Counted from the stretch's first letter, positions 9,019 through 18,030 are shown. The stretch: 64,000 bases of DNA from Acidobacteriota bacterium (GCA_016201275.1 JACQDB010000121.1:30994-94993), one strand, 5' to 3'. Program-made: numbers and translations. Notes: generated from the letters alone by a model not told the origin.

Positions 9019-9447
9019 ATGTCACAACGTCGAACCATGAAAAAGAAGATGAAAGACCTGCTGCTTTTCATCCCCAATCTATTGAAATTATTAATTGATC
9101 TATTGCGCGATTCACGGGTTTCCTCCGCCGATAAAGCGATAGTTGCGGGAACCATTCTCTACGTCATTTCACCCATAGATGTGATTCCCGATTTCATTCC
9201 CTTCATCGGATTGATAGATGATTCCTATTTGATTGGCATCGCGCTGCTGCGCTTGTTGAATCGTGCTGAACAGGGTTTGGTGCAGGAACATTGGCGAGGT
9301 TCATACGACATTAAAGAATTGGCGACGAATCTTTCCAAGGTGGCGTCGTTCTTTTTGCCGGAGCGCATCAAAAATGTGCTGCACGGACGCATCGAACCGA
9401 AAAGCAGACTGTCGGTGGTGCAAGGTGCCAAAGCGGTGAACGAATAA
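9019..9447 (+). CDS. DUF1232 (YkvA-like) membrane protein
   Basis: The 142-residue protein carries the DUF1232 signature ILYVISPIDVIPDFIPFIG with LIDD immediately after, about residues 46-70. Members are small membrane-associated proteins of unclear role. ATG 9019 is used because GAGGGA precedes it and it lies downstream of both the terminator and the promoter; the open frame continues upstream into the terminator but is not supported. A hairpin terminator follows the stop. Confidence 0.85.
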   Translation: MSQRRTMKKKMKDLLLFIPNLLKLLIDLLRDSRVSSADKAIVAGTILYVISPIDVIPDFIPFIGLIDDSYLIGIALLRLLNRAEQGLVQEHWRGSYDIKELATNLSKVASFFLPERIKNVLHGRIEPKSRLSVVQGAKAVNE

Positions 9448-9473
9448 CGCTATACCGGACGGAGATTTTGATG

Positions 9474-9500
9474 AGAGGCGAATTGCGGTTCGCCTCTTTT
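9474..9500 (+). terminator. Intrinsic terminator after the DUF1232 gene
   Basis: AGAGGCGAA (9474-9482) pairs with TTCGCCTCT (9489-9497), loop TTGCGG, then TTT. It overlaps the stop codon of the convergent mpl gene. Confidence 0.8.
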
Positions 9501-10914
9501 ACATGGCAGGTAGGCTTTCGTTGAGCGCTCGCAACAGCTTTTCGTGAATGCCGCCAAACGAGCCATTGGACATGGCTACGACGACATCGCCGCTGCGTAA
9601 TTGTGGCGCGAGCGTTTTGACAATCTCATCCGGCGAGGCGATGAACTCGGCTTCGCGGCCTTGTGCGGTCAGTTGTTCAATCATTTCCTGCGGGTTGATG
9701 GCGGTCTCTTTGCTGTAGCGTTCAGGGTGAAATAATCCGGCGATGATAATTTTATCGGCGTGCAGTAATCCGGCGGTGAAATCATCTTGAAATTGTTTGC
9801 GCTGTGCGGTGTAAGAACGCGGCTCGAACAAAGCGATGAGGCGTTGACTGGAATATTTCTGCCGCGCCCCTGCCAGGGTCTCTCTGACTGCCGTTGGGTG
9901 ATGCGCGAAATCGTCAATCACCGTGATGCCATTGATAATGCCGCGCACCTGCATACGGCGTTTGACGCTCTGGAATTCCGCCATCGCCGCCTGCACCGCT
10001 TGCCGGTCTATGCCCAGCACTTCGCTGGCGGCAATCACTCCTAGACAATTTTTCACATTGAACATACCGACGAGCGGCGATTGATAGTCACCAAACTTTC
10101 GGCCTTCGCAACACACCGTGAATGTGGTTTTTTCGCCCGAAAAATCAATGTTGGTTGCCTGCCAGGTCGCGCCGTCTTCGGTGCCGAAACTGATGACCGG
10201 GCAAAAGGCTTTGGGGGCTAATTCGCGGACAATTTCCGAATCCCAGCCCGCCAGTAAATGGCCCTGGCTCGGAATCAAATTAATCAAACGACTGAACGCG
10301 AATTTGACGGCTTCCAGATCACGATAAATATCGGCGTGATCGAATTCGATGTTGTTGAGAATCACGGTGTCGGGCAGGTAATGCATGAATTTCGGCCCCT
10401 TGTCGAAATAGGCCGTGTCATATTCATCGCCTTCTATGACAAAGTATTTGCCGGAGGTGACGCGGAACGAGGCGTTGAAATTTTCGGCGACGCCGCCGAT
10501 TAAAAAGGCCGGATGCGCTTGGGCTTTTTCCATTGCCCAAGCCATCAAAGAAGTCGTTGTGGTTTTGCCGTGTGTGCCAGCGACGACGATGGAATGATGG
10601 CCGCGAATGAAGTTCTCTTTGACGACTGCTGCCATCGAGGTGTAGTACATTTTTTCATTCAAGGCATATTCCAATTCTGGATTGCCGCGACTGATGGCGT
10701 TGCCGACAACGATGAGGTCTGGGCGTTCGCATAAATTTTCGGCGTTGTAGCCTTCATTGACAGGGATGCCCAGCCGTTTCAATTCAAGTGACATGGGCGG
10801 ATAAACATTTTCGTCCGAGCCGGTGATTTTGTGGCCTTGAACGGCCAGCATTCCCGCCAGCGATGCCATAGCCGTGCCGCAGATACCGATCAAATGATAA
10901 TGCCTGGTTTCCAA
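9499..10914 (-). CDS. mpl: UDP-N-acetylmuramate:L-Ala-gamma-D-Glu-meso-DAP ligase
   Basis: Mpl attaches recycled murein tripeptide to UDP-MurNAc in the cytoplasm, an ATP-dependent Mur-ligase reaction in peptidoglycan recycling. The 471-residue product has HLIGICGTAMASLAG at its N-terminus, the ATP loop VAGTHGKTTTT, EGDEYDTAYFDKGPKFMHY (distinguishing Mpl from MurC), and DDFAHHPTAV. The TTG at 10914 is chosen because AGGAG lies eight bases upstream and the family begins just before HLIGICGT; about 78 in-frame residues upstream have no homology-like content. The 280 bases between this gene and the thioredoxin gene hold a TATACT box (reading minus) near 10950 but no gene. Confidence 0.93.
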   Translation of the reverse strand: METRHYHLIGICGTAMASLAGMLAVQGHKITGSDENVYPPMSLELKRLGIPVNEGYNAENLCERPDLIVVGNAISRGNPELEYALNEKMYYTSMAAVVKENFIRGHHSIVVAGTHGKTTTTSLMAWAMEKAQAHPAFLIGGVAENFNASFRVTSGKYFVIEGDEYDTAYFDKGPKFMHYLPDTVILNNIEFDHADIYRDLEAVKFAFSRLINLIPSQGHLLAGWDSEIVRELAPKAFCPVISFGTEDGATWQATNIDFSGEKTTFTVCCEGRKFGDYQSPLVGMFNVKNCLGVIAASEVLGIDRQAVQAAMAEFQSVKRRMQVRGIINGITVIDDFAHHPTAVRETLAGARQKYSSQRLIALFEPRSYTAQRKQFQDDFTAGLLHADKIIIAGLFHPERYSKETAINPQEMIEQLTAQGREAEFIASPDEIVKTLAPQLRSGDVVVAMSNGSFGGIHEKLLRALNESLPAM

Positions 10915-11194
10915 TAATGGGTCTCCTGTGAAAAATGAATTGTTCAGTATAACTGCCAAGCTTTGGCTTTGGAAAGTTGGCGGCAAGCTTTGCGGCAGGG
11001 AAGTCGGCCATACGAATCGCGTCATGCCGTTGTCGGCGACCGAGAAACAACCACCAATGAGCCTGGCTAGAAAAATCGAGAAAGCTGCTCTTGATACTGG
11101 CCTTGAGGCGCATCGGTGATTTCGTTGGTGACAGAAAAAAATCCGCAACGATCAACCTTGAGGTGATTTGATGAAGTTGAAAAAATGAGGCGGA

Positions 11195-11740
11195 CTATCT
11201 GGAATTTTCGATCAGATCAACAAACTGTTGAACCGAGCGCGGGTAACCGGCGACCGCATTTAAGGAGCGCCCGTTTTCATCTAGGATAATTGTGGTCGGA
11301 TAGCCGGAAACCTCCATGCGTCTGGCAAAGCGTTCCCCTTGGCCGCCATCTTCGGCGTTGAGTTTCAAGAAGACGTGTCTATCGCTTAACGCTACGACCT
11401 TCGGATCGGTATAAATCGTCTGATCCATTTTTTTGCACCAGCCGCACCAGTCCGTATAAACATCCACTACGACTTTGCCGTGATTGGCTTTGGCCATATT
11501 CAAGGCGCGGTCCAGGTCACGCTGCCAACTGATGGACAGCGCAGTAGAAGGCGCTGTCGGGGTTGGCGCAGACCGCGAGGTGGGCGACGAAGTAGGGTTG
11601 GGCGAAGCCGGAGCGGAGCGCGGCGATGGTTCAGTCGGAACCACAGCGGCGCGGCGTTTGGCGCTATCCTGAACTTGAATCAACAAGACCATGCCGATGG
11701 CGACCACCACCATAGCGAAAAAGGAAATGACATAACGCAT
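11195..11740 (-). CDS. Membrane-anchored thioredoxin-fold protein
   Basis: The 181-residue protein has an N-terminal hydrophobic segment (about 4-22), a Pro/Ser/Thr-rich linker (about 35-68), then a thioredoxin-like domain with active site WCGWC at 98-102 and the cis-Pro motif SGYPTTIIL near 150. This is the DsbD-gamma/thioredoxin_7 type of exported disulfide reductase or isomerase, probably facing the periplasm. ATG 11740 has AGGAGGAG nine bases upstream; a longer frame to 11794 is not needed. It is upstream of mpl on the same strand with a 280-base gap, so co-transcription is uncertain. Confidence 0.85.
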   Translation of the reverse strand: MRYVISFFAMVVVAIGMVLLIQVQDSAKRRAAVVPTEPSPRSAPASPNPTSSPTSRSAPTPTAPSTALSISWQRDLDRALNMAKANHGKVVVDVYTDWCGWCKKMDQTIYTDPKVVALSDRHVFLKLNAEDGGQGERFARRMEVSGYPTTIILDENGRSLNAVAGYPRSVQQFVDLIENSR

Positions 11741-12024
11741 CGTTTTGCTCCTCCTGATGTTGGGCCAGCCAAATTGAAGAAATGGCAACCTCATTATTAT
11801 TTAACCTCTTGATTGCGGGGGCAACAGTTTCTTTTCTCCATACCCCTTTCACCTTTTCAATTTTCCTATACCAAAGCGTTTGCTGAGGGGCGTTGGCAAC
11901 CTTGAAAGTCTGACTGGTAGAGCAAACTTGCCTTGATTGTGGTCAGTCGGTGTGAAAGAATTTTGCGCGATTGATAAGGAATCAATCCCCCTTGGCATGA
12001 TTTTTTTATCGGAGAGTTAGCGCT

Positions 12025-14184
12025 TTGCCTAAGAAGTTTTTATTTCTTTGCCTGCTACTATTTTTTGGCCTGTCAGCTTTGCACGCTCGATGGCTGCAAC
12101 CTGCTGCCGCCGACCAGCGCCTCAGCGCGACGCTTGATGTGCGCGTCAGCCCTGCCGATGACCCAGACCCGCGTGATGAAACCTCTATCGCGGTCAGTCC
12201 CCTCAATCCGCAAATCATGGTTGGCGCTTCCAAAGTTATCCTCGGAGGTGGCAACGGCGTTTCCGGCAACACGCGTGTGTCAGTTTATCATTCAACCGAT
12301 GGCGGCAGAACTTGGGCGACCGCTTTATTACCTTTGGACACGCCGCAAAAAGTTTGGGGGCGTGCTTCCGATCCCTCCGTCGCCGTTGACTTGAACGGCA
12401 CGTTTTATCTAGGCGCATTGTTATTGGACAATACCAATTTCGACAGCAGCATTTACGTTTTTACTTCGAGCGATGGCGGACGAACCTTTGGCAACCCGCT
12501 GCCGGTCACCTTCGATATAGGCAGCGGCTCGAACCCGAAACAGGCGGACAAATGCTACATCACCGTTGATACCTCGCCCACCAGTCCTTTCAAAAATTCT
12601 CTCTACGCGGTATGGACGTTGACCGATAGAGACGATTTCGGCATGAATCGAGCCACCATCAAGCTGGCCTATAAACGCCCGAACGATGCGGCCTTTTCGG
12701 CGGTCAAAACTATCTCTCACGAAGGCGATATGCGCGGGCCTTCGATCACCACAGGTCCCAATGGCGAGGTCTATTCGGCGTGGGAAGGCATAGGCAATCC
12801 CAAGGTGATTTTGTTCAATGCTTCAACCGATGGCGGCACGACCTTTTTTCCTGCGGAGGTCGCGCCCTCTATTGATTTCAATGTTCACAATTTTACCGGC
12901 TCGCTTTCTGCGCCGTCTCCGGCTATCTTCATCAACGGGATGTCGCGTATGAACAGTTTTCCGGTGATTGATTGTGACCGCAGCAATGGCGCAAATCGCG
13001 GAACCATTTATATCGCCTGGGCGGAAAGCACGAATCGTATAGACGCGGATATTTTTGTCAAAAAGCTTTCGCCGCCAAACGGCGCTCGCCCGACGATCAG
13101 CGAACCCGTGCGCGTTAACAATGATGGCGCGGGGTTCGACCAGTTCTTTCCGTGGTTGCGCGTGGATCAATCAAATGGTCAAGTCGAAGTAGCGTTTTAT
13201 GATCGCCGTGATGATGGGCAACTGCTGCTTAATATGTATATCGCCCGTTCCCTTGATGGCGGCACGACCTTCCCGGAAAACATTCGCGTGAGCGGCGCAG
13301 GTTCAAACCCGCGCCTGCAAGCTGCGGTTGCCGGAACCAATGGCAATCCAATCGGCTTGGGCGATTATGTGGGATTGGTTGCTGCCAATGGCAAAGCGCA
13401 TTTGCTGTGGGCCGATACGCGAGACCAGAAACAGAATATTTATTACGGCTTGGTGGAGTATGCTTCTGCGGGTGGTGGCGACGGCGGCGGTGTGGCCAAC
13501 GATAGCTGCCAAACGCCGAAGGCGATTAGCGCGCTGCCGTTTGACGATAGCCTTGATACGCGCAGCGCCACCTCGGCAGCCGATGATCCGGTGACTTGTT
13601 CTGGCAGCGCTGATACTCATACGGTTTGGTACGGCTTGACACCGACGGTGAATGCGACCATAGGCATAGATACCATCAGCAGCGATTATGACAACGTGTT
13701 GAGCGTTTATACAGGTAGTTGCGGCGCGTTGACACGCCTTGCCTGTAGTGGGAATTTTGGCGGCGCAAGTAGCGAGAACAATCGTTCGGTGGTGACCTTT
13801 GCGGCAACTGCCGGAGTGAAGTATTTGATTGGCGTGAGCGGCAAAGGGCAAGGCGGCAATCTGAAACTCCGCGTCGGCTATCCGACCGTTACCTTTGCCG
13901 ATTATTTCACCGCCGATGATGGCACAGAATATATCCGTGTCCGAGGCGCGGGTTTTGTTGGCAGCAATGCGGCGATGGTGATTCGCAAGGACGATGGCGA
14001 TACATCGTTGACCAGTGTGATGTTTATCGGAGCGCGCCAAGGCGACGGGTCATTTACTGAGCTTTGGGGAACCAAAAAGAAATTACGCAAGCTCGTCAAA
14101 CCAGGCCGCTCGGCGCGTATCTTTGTCGAAAGTCCGATTGGCAGCGGACGGCTTTCCGTGCCGTTCTTTTTTGTGAGAAATTAA
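12025..14184 (+). CDS. Exported sialidase-fold (BNR/Asp-box) protein
   Basis: The 719-residue protein begins at TTG 12025 with GGAGAG eight bases upstream and has a signal peptide MPKKFLFLCLLLFFGLSALHA. Asp-box repeats (S-x-D-G-G-x-T-F/W) occur near residues 90, 149, 272 and 412, which indicates a six-bladed propeller like sialidases. A Gly-rich linker near 485 leads to a second beta domain (NDSCQTPKAIS to GNLKLRVGYP) of the pre-peptidase-like type, then an IPT-like tail. The sialidase catalytic Arg triad is not obvious, so it may be a binding or structural secreted protein. The next gene begins five bases after the stop. Confidence 0.8.
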   Translation: MPKKFLFLCLLLFFGLSALHARWLQPAAADQRLSATLDVRVSPADDPDPRDETSIAVSPLNPQIMVGASKVILGGGNGVSGNTRVSVYHSTDGGRTWATALLPLDTPQKVWGRASDPSVAVDLNGTFYLGALLLDNTNFDSSIYVFTSSDGGRTFGNPLPVTFDIGSGSNPKQADKCYITVDTSPTSPFKNSLYAVWTLTDRDDFGMNRATIKLAYKRPNDAAFSAVKTISHEGDMRGPSITTGPNGEVYSAWEGIGNPKVILFNASTDGGTTFFPAEVAPSIDFNVHNFTGSLSAPSPAIFINGMSRMNSFPVIDCDRSNGANRGTIYIAWAESTNRIDADIFVKKLSPPNGARPTISEPVRVNNDGAGFDQFFPWLRVDQSNGQVEVAFYDRRDDGQLLLNMYIARSLDGGTTFPENIRVSGAGSNPRLQAAVAGTNGNPIGLGDYVGLVAANGKAHLLWADTRDQKQNIYYGLVEYASAGGGDGGGVANDSCQTPKAISALPFDDSLDTRSATSAADDPVTCSGSADTHTVWYGLTPTVNATIGIDTISSDYDNVLSVYTGSCGALTRLACSGNFGGASSENNRSVVTFAATAGVKYLIGVSGKGQGGNLKLRVGYPTVTFADYFTADDGTEYIRVRGAGFVGSNAAMVIRKDDGDTSLTSVMFIGARQGDGSFTELWGTKKKLRKLVKPGRSARIFVESPIGSGRLSVPFFFVRN

Positions 14185-14188
14185 TTTT

Positions 14189-15181
14189 ATGAAAGCATTG
14201 CGATTTGATGGTCGTTTACAACTCAGTCAAGATGCGCCGGTCAAGCAGCTTGAAGGCGAAGCCCTGGTTGAAGTCCTGTATGCGGGCATCTGTAACACGG
14301 ACTTGGAAATTGTCAAAGGCTACGCCGGTTTTCAAGGCATTCTCGGTCACGAGTTTGTCGGTCGCGTGGTAGAGGCCGAGGAGTCTTCCTGGGTTGGTTC
14401 ACGAGTGGTCGGCGAAATCAATGTCGGGTGCAATCAATGTTCCCTTTGTCTATCGGGCGATGCCCGGCATTGTTTGAAGCGCACCGTGCTGGGCATCAAA
14501 CAACGCGATGGCGCGTTTGCCGAATATCTCTCTTTGCCGATCAGAAATCTTCGCCCGATTCCCGCTGCCATCGCCAACGAAGACGCGGTATTTATCGAGC
14601 CGCTGGCGGCAGCCTGCCAAATACTCGCACAGGTTAAGATTCATCCGGGAATGACGGTCGCGGTGATTGGTGATGGCAAGCTGGCGCAATTGATTGTGCG
14701 CGCCCTGGCTTCGACCAAATGCGATTTGACGATTATCGGCAAACACCAAAACAAACTCGATTTGATGAGCGGCTTGGCTGGGCAGGTGATTCAATTCACT
14801 GCCAATGAAAATTCATTGCAAGAGATTTTTCGGCAATTAGGCAATAGCCGATTCGACCTGGTGATTGAAGCGAGCGGTTCATTTTCGGGGTTGCCGATGG
14901 CCATTCCGTTGGTCAAACCGTGCGGCGCGATTGTGTTGAAATCTACTTATAATGGCAGCTCCTCCTTAGACCTGACGCAAGTGGCGGTCAACGAGATTCA
15001 GATCATCGGCTCGCGTTGCGGACGCTTTGACTCGGCTATTGAATTGCTCGCCAATAATCGCATAGAAGTGCGCTCGCTCATCAGCGATATGATTGAGTTA
15101 GACGAAGGCTTGCACGCCTTTGAAGCCGCGACCGCACCACAGAGCCTGAAAGTGCTGCTGCGTATGCCCGCCGCGTCGTGA
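14189..15181 (+). CDS. Zinc-dependent medium-chain alcohol dehydrogenase
   Basis: The 330-residue product has the MDR layout: catalytic zinc ligands C35, H54, E55 and probably E137; the structural zinc cluster C81, C84, C87, C95; and a Rossmann loop VAVIGDGKLAQL at about 157-168 for NAD(P). The sequence GICNTDLEIVKGY and GHEFVGRV resembles threonine/sorbitol dehydrogenase-like members. The substrate is not readable. It follows the sialidase-fold gene by four bases and has only a weak ribosome site, so translation may be coupled to that gene. Confidence 0.88.
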   Translation: MKALRFDGRLQLSQDAPVKQLEGEALVEVLYAGICNTDLEIVKGYAGFQGILGHEFVGRVVEAEESSWVGSRVVGEINVGCNQCSLCLSGDARHCLKRTVLGIKQRDGAFAEYLSLPIRNLRPIPAAIANEDAVFIEPLAAACQILAQVKIHPGMTVAVIGDGKLAQLIVRALASTKCDLTIIGKHQNKLDLMSGLAGQVIQFTANENSLQEIFRQLGNSRFDLVIEASGSFSGLPMAIPLVKPCGAIVLKSTYNGSSSLDLTQVAVNEIQIIGSRCGRFDSAIELLANNRIEVRSLISDMIELDEGLHAFEAATAPQSLKVLLRMPAAS

Positions 15182-15264
15182 GAAAAAAGCCCAGAAGCGC
15201 TCATCCTCAAAACCCTGAATCCGGCTCTCCTAGCCGGTTTCAAGCTTTTCGTCCCGGAAAATTG

Positions 15265-15293
15265 TTGACACCGTATTTTTCTGGTGCTATAAA
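15265..15293 (+). promoter_or_regulatory. Strong sigma-70 promoter of the HU gene
   Basis: TTGACA (15265-15270) and TATAAA (15288-15293) are separated by exactly 17 bases. The leader to ATG 15361 is about 60 bases and contains two 13-base near-repeats, AACATATCGTATT (15312-15324) and AACATACCATATT (15337-15349). Confidence 0.85.
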
Positions 15294-15360
15294 CTCGCCG
15301 GCACTTTGTACAACATATCGTATTGAATCTATATCGAACATACCATATTTAGGAGGGAAG

Positions 15361-15645
15361 ATGAATCAGGGCGATTTGATTGAAAAAGTTGCAGTCGCGG
15401 CTTCGATTACCAAGGCCGAGGCCGAGCGCGCCATCAATGCGTTTAAGGGCGCGATCACCGATAGTTTGAGAAAAGGGCAGAGAGTCACGTTGGTCGGATT
15501 CGGCACCTTTGGCGTATCGCAGCGCAAGGCGCGCAAAGCGCACAATCCGCATACCAACAGCATGATCAAGGTTCCTGCCAGCAAAACCGTCAAATTCGCC
15601 GTCGGCAAGAAATTGAAAGAGGCCGTCAACAAACGCCGAAAATAA
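15361..15645 (+). CDS. hup: HU-family DNA-binding protein
   Basis: A 94-residue HU/IHF protein: MNQGDLIEKVA, ITKAEAERAINAF, VTLVGFGTFGV and the DNA-contacting arm with NPHTNSMIKVPASKTVKF. HU bends DNA nonspecifically and compacts the nucleoid as a dimer. AGGAGG precedes ATG 15361 and a strong promoter lies 70-95 bases upstream, as expected for an abundant protein. An in-frame extension upstream to 15178 overlaps the dehydrogenase and the promoter and is rejected. Confidence 0.95.
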   Translation: MNQGDLIEKVAVAASITKAEAERAINAFKGAITDSLRKGQRVTLVGFGTFGVSQRKARKAHNPHTNSMIKVPASKTVKFAVGKKLKEAVNKRRK

Positions 15646-15656
15646 GCTTTCCGATC

Positions 15657-15686
15657 AAGCCGCTTGCCGTTTGGAAGCGGCTTTCT
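15657..15686 (+). terminator. Probable terminator of the HU gene
   Basis: AAGCCGCTT (15657-15665) pairs perfectly with AAGCGGCTT (15675-15683). The T tract after it is short (TTTCT), so efficiency is uncertain. Confidence 0.6.
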
Positions 15687-16196
15687 ACTGCTTTTCACGG
15701 AGCCGATCTGTGCGCTCTTCTTCCCTCTTCCAGCGTGAAAATTCAAGCCTACGATCACCGAGTTGCGACGGGTAAGCATTGCCAATTTGGCCAACCATAA
15801 AGCGCGGCTCCGGTTGCCATCGTCAAGCCATCCTGGCGAGGGGCGATCAGCAGACTTTTATAGCGGATTGTAGATGCGTGTGATTCGTTGAGAGGGAATT
15901 TCCGACCCCTGTCGGTTTGCCTGATCCAATTGATGCACGAAAAAGTGCAACGCTAAACTAAAAGGGGATTCGGCGTTCTTTCTACAGCATCAAAATCGTT
16001 GGCTAACCTCTTTGAATGAAATAATTTTTCCTGCTTCGGCCTGTGGTATGGCGATTGCCAACCCAAGCGTGACTGTTGATTGATTGCTATCGGCAAAGGT
16101 TGCGTATGAAACGAATAAGAATTTACCCCTTGCATTGCATCAGATTCTTATTAAAATTGCAGGCAACCGATTTTGAAGTTTGGTTGGTGAAGCAGT
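15687..16196. other. 510-base gap with no gene recognised
   Basis: No convincing coding frame, tRNA or repeat is seen. The only structure noticed is a short hairpin CCGAC-CCCT-GTCGG near 15910. The promoter for the small exported protein at 16197 presumably lies at the 3' end of this stretch. Confidence 0.5.
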
Positions 16197-16415
16197 ATGA
16201 AAAAGTATTTGGCATCTATTTTTATCGCGCTCTTTCTGGGGCTTGCGGCGGGGACGTTCGCTTCGCCGAATGCAGCGGTCTTTGCAGCGACAGTGGACGA
16301 TAGGAAAAAGGATGACAAAAAGAAAGATCCACCGGGTCCGCCTCCTGTCAAAGATAAACGAGAAGAGCCAAAAAATGATAATCAAAAACCGAAGGACAAG
16401 AAGCCGGGAAATTAA
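16197..16415 (+). CDS. Small exported Lys/Pro-rich protein
   Basis: A 72-residue protein with signal peptide MKKYLASIFIALFLGLAAG and cleavage near FAA-TV. The mature part of about 40 residues is almost entirely Lys, Asp, Pro and Glu (KKDDKKKDPPGPPPVKDK), with no fold expected. The function is unknown; such tails may bind anionic cell-envelope material. The stop codon sits in the loop of a strong terminator, which supports a real, separately transcribed gene. Confidence 0.6.
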   Translation: MKKYLASIFIALFLGLAAGTFASPNAAVFAATVDDRKKDDKKKDPPGPPPVKDKREEPKNDNQKPKDKKPGN

Positions 16416-16430
16416 CCCGGCTTCTTTTAT
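16398..16430 (+). terminator. Strong terminator enclosing a stop codon
   Basis: AAGAAGCCGGG (16398-16408) pairs perfectly with CCCGGCTTCTT (16416-16426), seven-base loop, then TTAT. The TAA of the small exported protein is within the loop, and the convergent STAS gene ends at the base after the stem. Confidence 0.88.
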
Positions 16431-16783
16431 TTGGGGAAACTGGCGATGGCCTCTTTTTCTTCGGAAAAAATATCAAATACCCCGTCGAGCTTGGAGATGG
16501 CGAGAATATTTTTCACCGATTGCGAAGGCGACAACAGCTTGACCTGCCCTTTCTTCTTCAACACGGCGCGATAGCATTTAATCAAACTGCCAACGCCGGT
16601 GCTGCTGATGTAAGTCACGGCGCGCAAATCGAGCAGGAAATTGATTTCATCCTCCTCAATGAATTTCTGCACCAGTTCGCTCAACTGGTCGGGGCCGTCG
16701 CCAGGGTCCAGCCTGCCGGTGATTTTCACAATTCTTATGGCCTCTACCTGTCTGCTGATTATTTTTGTTGGTCTTCTCATCAT
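16427..16783 (-). CDS. STAS-domain anti-anti-sigma factor-like protein
   Basis: The 118-residue product is a single STAS domain: LLDLRAVTYISSTGVGSLI has the conserved loop with candidate phosphoserines at residues 60-61, as in SpoIIAA/RsbV antagonists that bind an anti-sigma kinase when dephosphorylated. No kinase or phosphatase partner is adjacent. The start is ATG 16783 (or the next codon at 16780). It has no ribosome site of its own at proper spacing; a GGAGG at 16809-16805 instead serves a five-codon frame ending over this start (separate entry). Confidence 0.85.
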   Translation of the reverse strand: MMRRPTKIISRQVEAIRIVKITGRLDPGDGPDQLSELVQKFIEEDEINFLLDLRAVTYISSTGVGSLIKCYRAVLKKKGQVKLLSPSQSVKNILAISKLDGVFDIFSEEKEAIASFPK

Positions 16784-16797
16784 AGCTGAATACTCAT
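16780..16797 (-). promoter_or_regulatory. Five-codon leader frame coupled to the STAS gene
   Basis: Reading minus, GGAGG (16809-16805) is seven bases before an ATG at 16797 that encodes Met-Ser-Ile-Gln-Leu and stops at TGA 16782-16780. That TGA overlaps the STAS start (ATGA). The arrangement suggests ribosomes reach the STAS start by termination-reinitiation. It is an inference from spacing alone. Confidence 0.4.
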
Positions 16798-17010
16798 TTA
16801 GAAACCTCCAAAGCGGAACCTGAGAGCAGTTTGATAAGCCTTGCCCGGACGCCGCCATGAGTTGATTAATGGTTTAAGAATTCATTCCACCGATACTGTA
16901 AACCGGATTGAGTAAAAACGGTACTCCATATTACCTCACTCATACATTGGTCACAAGCTGCGATAAAGATAATAACGTGATTGCGCCACCGGGAAACTTT
17001 CTGTAGAACT

Positions 17011-17316
17011 ATGTTTATGGCCGACAAAATTTCGCAGTACGAACAGATCATCAAACAGGGAATGTGCCTGGAACATGATGGCGTGGAATTGAAACCCAAC
17101 CTCTGGGAAAACGGCGTCTATTGGGGCGCGGATGATTTTGTTTATCACCTGCTTGCCGAAGTGGGAAAGAAAGGGTTGAAGGCCACCATCCTGGGCAAAC
17201 GCCCGGTTGGCGAATACCTTCGATGGGTTGACGGGCTGTATCGCCCTGGCGAAATTCCTTCCGCCTCCAACGCCATACATTATCGCGCAGCGCGCAAACT
17301 TCGAGAGTTGTTGTAA
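17011..17316 (+). CDS. Small protein of unknown function
   Basis: A soluble protein of 101 residues (97 or so if the second Met, 17017, is used) with WENGVYWGADDFVYHLL, LGKRPVGEYLRW and HYRAARKLREL. I recognise no family. No ribosome site is visible. Codon use is like its neighbours and the frame is free of low-complexity sequence, which favours a real gene. It is isolated between two minus-strand genes. Confidence 0.5.
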   Translation: MFMADKISQYEQIIKQGMCLEHDGVELKPNLWENGVYWGADDFVYHLLAEVGKKGLKATILGKRPVGEYLRWVDGLYRPGEIPSASNAIHYRAARKLRELL

Positions 17317-17391
17317 ACGGTTCATCAAGGAAATCAGCACACTCAAACATCACCAAGCCTCTACTCATCCCTATGGCGCTGTGGGTCCGCC

Positions 17392-17901
17392 TCAAGGCTG
17401 GCGATGGGCGCGCATCCAAACTTCATCCACCGCGCCTTCCTGCAACATTTTGGCGACATAGACAATCTGTCCGGCGTGCGTGGCCAGATGCACGGCAACA
17501 TTGACCAACAGATTGAGCATGGTCGCATTGTATGCCGGTTCCGGGGTTGGCTCTAATAAGCGTTTGGTCTCGAACGCCTCCAATACCTGCGTCACTTCGG
17601 CGATGGTTGCCGCAAACATAGAAACCACTTCAGCTTTGGGCAATTGTCGGCGTTCGGCAAACTCTGCCGGACGGTTGCGCTCATAGTCGCTGCCGCCCAT
17701 CGTTTTCACGATAAAATGACGCAGCGAACCGCTGAGGTGAATCAGCAGATTGCCTACGGAGTTGCTGGTTTCATTGGCTCGCCACCACAGTTGTTCATCC
17801 GTCAATTCTTCGACGCAGGAAAGAATTTGCTGAGGCAGGATTTTAGTTATCCGTAGGCGTAAGGCATCCAAGGCAACTTGCGAAACGGTGTGTTCTTCCA
17901 T
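17392..17901 (-). CDS. DinB-family protein
   Basis: The 169-residue four-helix protein has the DinB/DUF1572 layout: LLIHLSGSLRHF near residue 52 and HLATHAGQIVY near 138 supply the usual three histidines for a divalent metal, and LTDEQLWWRANETSNSVGN is typical of the first helix pair. Family members include metal-dependent thiol transferases and many of unknown role. GAGAGGG precedes ATG 17901. It is 129 bases from rlmD on the same strand. Confidence 0.85.
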   Translation of the reverse strand: MEEHTVSQVALDALRLRITKILPQQILSCVEELTDEQLWWRANETSNSVGNLLIHLSGSLRHFIVKTMGGSDYERNRPAEFAERRQLPKAEVVSMFAATIAEVTQVLEAFETKRLLEPTPEPAYNATMLNLLVNVAVHLATHAGQIVYVAKMLQEGAVDEVWMRAHRQP

Positions 17902-18030
17902 GTTTTTTTACCCTCTCTGCAATTTAACTCATGCCATCATAAACCAGAATTTCTCCAGCCACAATTTGCCCGGCGAGGTGGAGCAATATCCGCTTTGCTG
18001 GATTCTTTCGTCGCGTCATTTTTCACTTGT

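Noticed and set aside
10915..11148. 78-codon N-terminal extension of mpl
   Set aside because: Not like the Mpl family; the AGGAG-TTG start at 10914 explains translation.
13303..14040. 245-codon minus-strand frame opposite the sialidase-fold gene
   Set aside because: Antisense shadow of a gene with Asp-box motifs in the sense frame.
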